Source: Desulfobacteraceae bacterium
GTDB taxonomy: Bacteria > Desulfobacterota > Desulfobacteria > Desulfobacterales > Desulfobacteraceae
Direction: 5' to 3'
DNA: 18,790 bases
NCBI GenBank assembly: GCA_022712835.1
Contig: JAFLJU010000383.1
Location: 1-18,790, forward strand
A program made the translations under genes and the position numbers. Below are positions 13,821 through 18,790 of this stretch, piece by piece. Within the stretch, counting starts at the first letter, position 1. The number at the start of each line of letters is the position of its first letter. The notes under the pieces were generated by a model that worked only from the letters and a program-made list of their open reading frames with translations, was not told where the DNA came from and did no database searches.

Positions 13821-14971
13821 TGTGGCTTTCCACCCATAAAAAAATTTTTAACAACAACAGCGGCATTGCCCTTCTGGTGACCCTTGCCGTTATATCCGTC
13901 CTTCTGACCACCGCTTTGCAGTTGGCCAGAATCACCGGAAAGTCGGTTATTAAAACAAGGAAGGAAACCGATGAATTTATGGCAAGGCAGATGGCAATTT
14001 CAGGCATTCACCTTGCCATGGCAATACTGGTGAACGATGCATCAAAAACCAAAATCGATTCAATTCAAGAGGACTGGGCCAATCCGGAAAAAATTTCTGA
14101 AACGGTCTCCCAGCTGGGGTTTACCCAGGGCAATCTTTCCCTGAAAATCACCGACGAGCTGGGCAAACTTCAAGTAAACGCCCTGTTAAAGGCCTATCCC
14201 GGTCATGAACTAAACCAGGAGCAACAAAGGCTTTGGGAAAATTTTTTATCCCTGAAAATATCAACCGACAAATCAGAAGACCAGCGGGACCCGGCTGTCA
14301 TCATCAATGGGCTCAAAGACTGGCTGGACTCCCAAGATGACGATGCCATCACCGGACTTTCCGGTGCGGAATCAGATTATTATGGCCAACTGGAACCGCC
14401 CTATATAGCGAACAACGGCCCCATCAATCAGATACCAGAACTTTTGAAAATCAAAGGGTTCTCCCCGGATCTGCTTGAAATGAACAGGGAACCCGTGGAG
14501 AAAACCGGAAAGAAAACACAAGACGAGCTGGAAACGATGGTGCCGCTCAAATTTGAAGATATCTTTACAGTATATGGTATGAATGCCCAGCCGCCCTCAC
14601 CCAAAACCTATGCTTACCCAGGAAAAATTAACATTAACACCGCCGGGATTGAAATACTTGCCGCGCTTCTTCCCCGGGGGATGGATGATTTGGCTCAGGA
14701 TCTGGTCGATTTCAGAAAAGAAAAATCAGAAGATGGGGAAACTTTTATAAACTTTCTTGACAAAGGGTGGTATGAAAGGGTTATAGAGTTCTCTAAAAAT
14801 GAAAAGGAAACCTTTGATCGCATGATCCGATATGACAGCACTCTTTTTAAAGCAGAATGCCGATCCCTGGTGAATCAAAAAAGCGTCACGGTTTCAGCGT
14901 TTATTCTACGGGAACAAAACAAAAAGACCAACCAATGGGGTTGCAGAATAATTCAACTGACAAGGGACTAG
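13820..14971 (+). CDS. gspK: Type II secretion minor pseudopilin GspK
   Basis: 383 aa, longer than the usual 310-340. The leader ends Asn-Asn-Asn-Ser-Gly15; the mature N-terminus Ile-Ala-Leu-Leu-Val lacks Glu5, the known peculiarity of GspK that lets it cap the GspI-GspJ tip. Asn-Gly-Leu-Lys-Asp-Trp-Leu-Asp-Ser-Gln-Asp-Asp is the conserved GspK segment. The Gly-Lys-Ile-Asn-Ile-Asn-Thr-Ala helix-hairpin-helix-like block is near residue 270. Start/stop TAATG overlap with gspJ. The gene is followed after 3 bases by gspL. Confidence 0.93.
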   Translation: MWLSTHKKIFNNNSGIALLVTLAVISVLLTTALQLARITGKSVIKTRKETDEFMARQMAISGIHLAMAILVNDASKTKIDSIQEDWANPEKISETVSQLGFTQGNLSLKITDELGKLQVNALLKAYPGHELNQEQQRLWENFLSLKISTDKSEDQRDPAVIINGLKDWLDSQDDDAITGLSGAESDYYGQLEPPYIANNGPINQIPELLKIKGFSPDLLEMNREPVEKTGKKTQDELETMVPLKFEDIFTVYGMNAQPPSPKTYAYPGKININTAGIEILAALLPRGMDDLAQDLVDFRKEKSEDGETFINFLDKGWYERVIEFSKNEKETFDRMIRYDSTLFKAECRSLVNQKSVTVSAFILREQNKKTNQWGCRIIQLTRD

Positions 14972-14974
14972 GGA

Positions 14975-16426
14975 ATGGGTGATCCGTTTTTATATCTTGA
15001 TATGGATGTCGGCGGTATTCATGCCATGGTCGTTGAGAGCACCTTCTCAAACAAAACGATCCTGGGGCAATACCACCTGATGTATGGGGATCTGCCGGAA
15101 CCCGAATCCGGCGAGACCCTTTTCCAGTCCGGAATGAAGGTCATTGCGGCAGAACTGGATTTGGATGCCTGCTCCGTTGCCATGATATTCATCTCGCCCC
15201 TGAATGTCTGCTTTCGAAATATAAGTCTTCCCTTTACCCAGGAAAAGAAGATCAGACAAATCCTGCCCCTGGAACTGTCCCCCCACCTGCCAATGCCGGA
15301 AGAGCACTATGTCTCTGATTTTTTCACCCAGGAGGTTGAGTTTCACGAGGGACGACAGCTGATCCTGTCTGCATCCATACTGGAATCAGATATTGAACAA
15401 CTGGTTTCAGGCCTGACACCATTAAAAATAAGACCCCTTGTGATCACCCCGAACGGATATGCCCATGCCGTTTCTTTTCTGAAACAAAGGAAACTAAAAC
15501 AAAGAAAAGAGGCCATGGATTTTGTGTTGATCCACCATGGCACCCAAGTCATTTCACTAACCCTTGTGGTCAACCAAAAACCCGTGACGGTAAGGTCCTT
15601 TGCCTCAATGGATCCCACGGGCCGGGAACTTGGGCTGGCAACCCTTCAGGCCATACTCGGATTCAGACAACGATCCGGATCAGACACATTGTTTGATATT
15701 TTTATTTCCACAAAAACACCATCGGAATATACCCCCGAGACCATCACCACCCTGTCACAAATTCTGTCCCGGCCATCGGATCCAAGGCCACTGATAATTG
15801 AGACCGTTGATTCAAACAAATTGTTATCTTTCATCTCTCCTAAAAGCCGACCAGAAGGTCTGTTCAACTTTTGCAGGGGACAATTCGGGTCTGATACGAT
15901 TTTTCAAAAATATAAAACAAGATTTATTTCAACCATCATCCTTATAATTTTCTTGTTCGGAACATCCATTTTCAACATCCGCCAGGACATTGCCTTCCTG
16001 GAACAGGGCATTGCCATGGAAAAACAAATTGCCCAGTCCATATTCGATAAGACCTTCCCTGGCAAGGGAAACGACAATATTCAGGCGCCCCTGCTATTGA
16101 TGAAATCCTATGTAAACCAGGCATTAAAAAAAAGGGGATCCCATAGTCAAAACGAAGAATGGAAAAATACACCGGACATCCGGGCAACAGATGTGCTATT
16201 TGAATTATCAAACAAAATACCGGATACCATTGATGTTGATTTGTCCCGGTTGATCCTGAATAATGGCCGCCTTATCATATCCGGATCAACCGATAACTTT
16301 AATAATGTGGATAAAATAAAAGGTTTGATAGAAAAATCGACCCTGTTTAAACGAGTGGATATCAGCAGTGCCGAAGCCGGCAAAACAAAAAACAGTGTTC
16401 TTTTTAAATTTATCATCGAGATGTGA
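14975..16426 (+). CDS. gspL: Type II secretion inner-membrane platform protein GspL (PilM/PilN-like)
   Basis: 483 aa. The cytoplasmic actin-like (PilM-type) domain begins Tyr-Leu-Asp-Met-Asp-Val-Gly-Gly-Ile-His and includes Phe-Arg-Asn-Ile-Ser-Leu-Pro-Phe, then Lys-Ile-Arg-Gln-Ile-Leu-Pro-Leu-Glu-Leu. One membrane segment lies at about 315-335 and is followed by a periplasmic ferredoxin-like (PilN-type) domain. GspL links the GspE ATPase to the membrane platform. Around residues 170-179 a 15-bp tandem duplication gives Lys-Gln-Arg-Lys-Leu repeated as Lys-Gln-Arg-Lys-Glu. The gene lies between gspK and gspM, and its ATG is 3 bases after the gspK stop. Confidence 0.9.
   Translation: MGDPFLYLDMDVGGIHAMVVESTFSNKTILGQYHLMYGDLPEPESGETLFQSGMKVIAAELDLDACSVAMIFISPLNVCFRNISLPFTQEKKIRQILPLELSPHLPMPEEHYVSDFFTQEVEFHEGRQLILSASILESDIEQLVSGLTPLKIRPLVITPNGYAHAVSFLKQRKLKQRKEAMDFVLIHHGTQVISLTLVVNQKPVTVRSFASMDPTGRELGLATLQAILGFRQRSGSDTLFDIFISTKTPSEYTPETITTLSQILSRPSDPRPLIIETVDSNKLLSFISPKSRPEGLFNFCRGQFGSDTIFQKYKTRFISTIILIIFLFGTSIFNIRQDIAFLEQGIAMEKQIAQSIFDKTFPGKGNDNIQAPLLLMKSYVNQALKKRGSHSQNEEWKNTPDIRATDVLFELSNKIPDTIDVDLSRLILNNGRLIISGSTDNFNNVDKIKGLIEKSTLFKRVDISSAEAGKTKNSVLFKFIIEM
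15482..15511 (+). repeat. 15-bp tandem duplication in gspL
   Basis: The units AAACAAAGGAAACTA (15482-15496) and AAACAAAGAAAAGAG (15497-15511) share their first 8 bases and most of the rest, and encode two Lys-Gln-Arg-Lys steps. They fall in a surface-exposed basic loop of the actin-like domain. Two copies only, A-rich, so chance is possible. Confidence 0.55.
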
Positions 16427-16435
16427 CACAAATAA

Positions 16436-16972
16436 ATGCATAATCTTTCCATAAGAGAAAAAAATATACTCACAGCCGGGGGGTTACTGGTGGCGATATT
16501 TATCGTGATCCAATTTATCTATTTGCCTGCTGTTGACAAAAGGAGCGATCTAAAACGGGTCCTTTTTGTGGAAAAAGACTCGTTAAACCAAGTCCGTAAA
16601 CTGCAGAAACAATATCTTAGTCTGACACAAAATAGTGATCATCAAAGGGCTGCCCTCAAATTTCGGCAAAAAGGATTCACACTTTTTTCCTTTCTGGATC
16701 TCCAGGCTGAAAAAAGTGGTGTGAAAAAAAATATTGACTATATGAAACCCTTCACCCAGGATCTTGAGGACTCACCCTACAAAATTTCCAAGGTAAAGCT
16801 AAAGCTGAAAAATGTATATTTAAATGAACTGATCGCATTCATTACCCTGATTGAGACCTCCGACGACCGGGTTCAAATCATTTCACTTTCCTTGTCCAAG
16901 GCAGGCAAAAAGAAAGACCGGTTGGATGTGGTGGTTGAAACACAAACCTTCATGATGAAGGAGGCTGTTTAG
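16436..16972 (+). CDS. gspM: Type II secretion platform protein GspM
   Basis: 178 aa bitopic inner-membrane protein: a short basic cytoplasmic N-terminus (Ser-Ile-Arg-Glu-Lys-Asn), one membrane helix (about 11-30), a coiled-coil stretch (about 35-75) and a small periplasmic domain. The layout and size fit GspM (PilO-like), partner of GspL in the platform; sequence motifs are few in this family, so gene order carries much of the call. It starts 9 bases after gspL and ends 2 bases before gspN. Confidence 0.85.
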   Translation: MHNLSIREKNILTAGGLLVAIFIVIQFIYLPAVDKRSDLKRVLFVEKDSLNQVRKLQKQYLSLTQNSDHQRAALKFRQKGFTLFSFLDLQAEKSGVKKNIDYMKPFTQDLEDSPYKISKVKLKLKNVYLNELIAFITLIETSDDRVQIISLSLSKAGKKKDRLDVVVETQTFMMKEAV

Positions 16973-16974
16973 GC

Positions 16975-17850
16975 ATGATCAAACAGGTTTCTTTTTATAT
17001 TTTATATTTTTTTGCAGCCTTTATTTTTTTTACCATCCTCTGCTTCCCACAGAAACCTGTGGGGAAAAGATTGTCCCGCACATTGAGCAAGCTTTCCCCG
17101 GCGCTTTCCATACAGATGGAAAGCGCAAGCCCCATTCTGCCACCCGGGATCGCCAGCAAACAAACCACACTTATTTTCGGCAATAACCAATCGATCCCTT
17201 TGGAGACATTCAGGCTTCACTTTTCCATTCTCGATCTTTTGAAACCGGAAAAAAACATTCGCTTTTCCGGCACCCTGCTGGGGGGGGTAGTAAACGGGAG
17301 AACAGAAGGGGTTTCCTTTTCCCGGAATGATTTTTCCAGACTGGTGGTAAATATGACCGGCCTTCACATTCAAAAGTTCACCCATAAGACACCGGGTGCA
17401 GACATGGAGATTTCCTTTAAACTTACGGGCAATGCCATCTACCAGAAGAAAAACGGCCAACCCACAACAAAGGGAACCATGATTCTGACAAATGTAATCA
17501 CACAAATGAAAGACTCCATTTTCAATCAGATGGGAATCGATACCCTTGAATTTTCTCGTGTTGAGATTGATTTTCTTACGGACAAACAGCAGATAAACAT
17601 CTTAAGGTGTATTGCCACGGGGAATGTCATGACCCTCCGGCTGAAAGGAAAGCTGACCCCTGGAAAAAATTTTTTGGCCTTCCCGGAAGACGGCACCCTT
17701 GACCTCAAAGGGTTCATACAGCCGCAACCGGGATATCTTCCCAAGTTAGCCAGTATTTCCTCCATGGCTAGGCTGTTTAAAAACAATCGGCAACAGGGGA
17801 TTCCCATCCAGATAACCGGATCATTAAAAGCACCCCGGATATCCCTATGA
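16975..17850 (+). CDS. gspN: Type II secretion protein GspN
   Basis: 291 aa with an N-terminal membrane anchor (about 5-23) and a periplasmic beta-rich region. The pattern Leu-Leu-Gly-Gly-Val-Val-Asn-Gly, Leu-Lys-Gly-Lys-Leu-Thr-Pro-Gly and the final Ile-Gln-Ile-Thr-Gly-Ser-Leu-Lys-Ala-Pro resembles the GspN / AsmA-like group that is usual in Desulfobacterota T2SS operons. GspN is absent from many T2SS loci and its job is not settled; an outer-membrane or lipid-linked assembly role has been suggested. Its TGA overlaps the next ATG (ATGA at 17847-17850). Confidence 0.85.
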   Translation: MIKQVSFYILYFFAAFIFFTILCFPQKPVGKRLSRTLSKLSPALSIQMESASPILPPGIASKQTTLIFGNNQSIPLETFRLHFSILDLLKPEKNIRFSGTLLGGVVNGRTEGVSFSRNDFSRLVVNMTGLHIQKFTHKTPGADMEISFKLTGNAIYQKKNGQPTTKGTMILTNVITQMKDSIFNQMGIDTLEFSRVEIDFLTDKQQINILRCIATGNVMTLRLKGKLTPGKNFLAFPEDGTLDLKGFIQPQPGYLPKLASISSMARLFKNNRQQGIPIQITGSLKAPRISL

Positions 17851-18737
17851 AACAGATATTTTTCTTCATTCATATTCTTCTGCTGACCCTTACCGCCTAT
17901 CAGGGTGTCAAAATCATGTATAAAGGAATCGAAACCCCCGCCCTTAATAAGAGCGGTGACCTGTCTGACAGCATTCATTTGATCTCCGACCAAACCGAAA
18001 AACAAGATAAGCGCTCCCATAAAAAACGAAACCAAAGGATCAGTACCCGGAATATTTTCAAGGTATTAACACAGGGATCATCCATGCCCGGTTTCCTGCA
18101 ATCCGACAATTCTGAAAAAAAACTTAAAAAAACCGAACTCAAAATAGCGCTTTGGGGTACGGTAACCGGTGGGCCCCCTGCTGATTCCTATGCGGTAATT
18201 GAAGACAAAAAAGAGAACCGCCAGTCATTGTTCCAGGTAGGGGATGTGGTTCAGCAGGCAACCATCAAAAAAATCATGCGAAGTAAAATCATACTGACCG
18301 TTAACGGAAAGGACCAGATACTTGAGGTGGATGACAGTCAAAAACCTTCGAGGATGGTCGTCGGGAAGAATCTGTTTCCTGAACAAAAGCAACTTTTTGA
18401 GGCGGCAACCAATATACCACTGAAAACGGATCCGCTATCCTTGATGAAGCAGGTTAAAATCAGACCCTATTTCAAGAATGGAAAACCAAATGGATTGCTA
18501 CTATATGGTATAAAGCCAGGGTCTGCTTTCCAAAACCTGGGGCTTAAGAACGGTGACATTGTTCGGGAAATAAACGGCACACAGACCCTGGCAGCAAAGG
18601 ATGCAATGATGATCTACCAGGATATGGAATCCATTTCAGATATGCGGTTTGTGGTGCGCCGCCGGGGCCAGGAAAAAGAAATCATTTACAGCGCTGAAAA
18701 TAATTCATACACAGAACAGACGGTACCAAATGAATAA
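17847..18737 (+). CDS. gspC: Type II secretion protein GspC
   Basis: 296 aa. One membrane helix (about 4-24), a linker rich in Lys/Arg with the conserved Arg-Asn-Ile-Phe (68-71), and then the homology region (about 96-160; Leu-Lys-Ile-Ala-Leu-Trp-Gly-Thr-Val, Ser-Tyr-Ala-Val-Ile-Glu-Asp, Val-Gly-Asp-Val-Val). The region docks to the secretin GspD. A C-terminal PDZ-like domain (about 203-285; Gly-Ile-Lys-Pro-Gly-Ser-Ala-Phe, Leu-Lys-Asn-Gly-Asp-Ile-Val) is thought to take part in substrate choice. Overlaps gspN by 4 bp. Its stop is followed directly by the start of the next gene, most likely gspD, as in the usual gspC-gspD pairing. Confidence 0.92.
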   Translation: MKQIFFFIHILLLTLTAYQGVKIMYKGIETPALNKSGDLSDSIHLISDQTEKQDKRSHKKRNQRISTRNIFKVLTQGSSMPGFLQSDNSEKKLKKTELKIALWGTVTGGPPADSYAVIEDKKENRQSLFQVGDVVQQATIKKIMRSKIILTVNGKDQILEVDDSQKPSRMVVGKNLFPEQKQLFEAATNIPLKTDPLSLMKQVKIRPYFKNGKPNGLLLYGIKPGSAFQNLGLKNGDIVREINGTQTLAAKDAMMIYQDMESISDMRFVVRRRGQEKEIIYSAENNSYTEQTVPNE

Positions 18738-18747
18738 GGAATTAACA

Positions 18748-18790
18748 ATGACGTCCAGCATCATGCAAAGCCATAAAAGAAAGATTTTTT
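18748..18790 (+). CDS. gspD: Start of next gene, probably the secretin GspD (partial)
   Basis: Fourteen codons before the window ends: ATG at 18748 (Met-Thr-Ser-Ser-Ile-Met-Gln-Ser-His-Lys-Arg-Lys-Ile-Phe), with AAGGA about 7 bases upstream inside the gap after gspC. A basic stretch leading toward hydrophobic residues suits a signal peptide. The in-frame ATG at 18730 overlaps the gspC stop and has no ribosome binding site. The product is inferred from gene order alone; gspD usually follows gspC. Confidence 0.5.
   Translation, partial: MTSSIMQSHKRKIF

Noticed and set aside
17002..18035. Two long minus-strand open frames (about 167 and 169 codons)
   Set aside because: They lie antisense to gspN and gspC, which have family features and operon context; no ribosome binding site or recognisable domain supports the antisense frames.

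Overview
The window reads as a chromosomal segment of a Gram-negative, Desulfobacterota-like bacterium (Desulfobacteraceae-type is my inference). The grounds are a type II secretion (T2SS) operon in the order gspG-H-I-J-K-L-M-N-C with an N subunit, a large TorS-like hybrid sensor kinase beside a LivK-like binding protein, and a Tat-exported CrtI-like oxidoreductase. No tRNA, rRNA or CRISPR array was seen.

Layout. (1) 1-135 is probably the edge of a mobile element whose own gene runs leftward out of the window. It abuts a 5'-truncated formyltransferase (138-566). (2) 645-2902, minus strand, is a tight housekeeping operon transcribed HNH nuclease (YajD family) -> TrmB -> SUI1/YciH -> DUF2293, with GTGA stop/start overlaps. 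TrmB carries an in-frame pentapeptide-like insertion of exactly 15-bp tandem units. (3) 3016-7125, minus strand, is a sensory pair: a lipoprotein LivK-like binding protein 15 bp upstream of a 943-aa hybrid histidine kinase. No transporter genes are near. The kinase HAMP domain also holds an insertion with a 15-bp period. (4) 7243-7365 is a decayed IS91-family transposase fragment not marked by any intact ORF. (5) 7437-9508, minus strand, encodes a secreted DUF2141 protein and a Tat-exported FAD oxidoreductase. (6) 9778-11588, plus strand, encodes a LytS/YehU-type kinase and a LytTR response regulator (ATGA overlap). The divergent region between (5) and (6) contains three 9-bp direct repeats that fit the LytTR operator consensus and sit just upstream of a good -35/-10 pair reading into DUF2141. 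(7) 11799 to the end, plus strand, is the T2SS operon, ending with the first codons of a gene that is probably gspD.

How they work together. The LytTR two-component system most likely drives the periplasmic DUF2141/oxidoreductase module through the repeat array. The binding protein/hybrid kinase pair looks like a TorT-TorS or LuxP-LuxQ style sensor rather than an uptake system. The T2SS genes supply the pseudopilus (G,H,I,J,K), the inner-membrane platform (L,M) and the connecting parts (C,N). The most noteworthy signals are the LytTR operator/promoter arrangement and the recurrent short in-frame tandem expansions in unrelated proteins.
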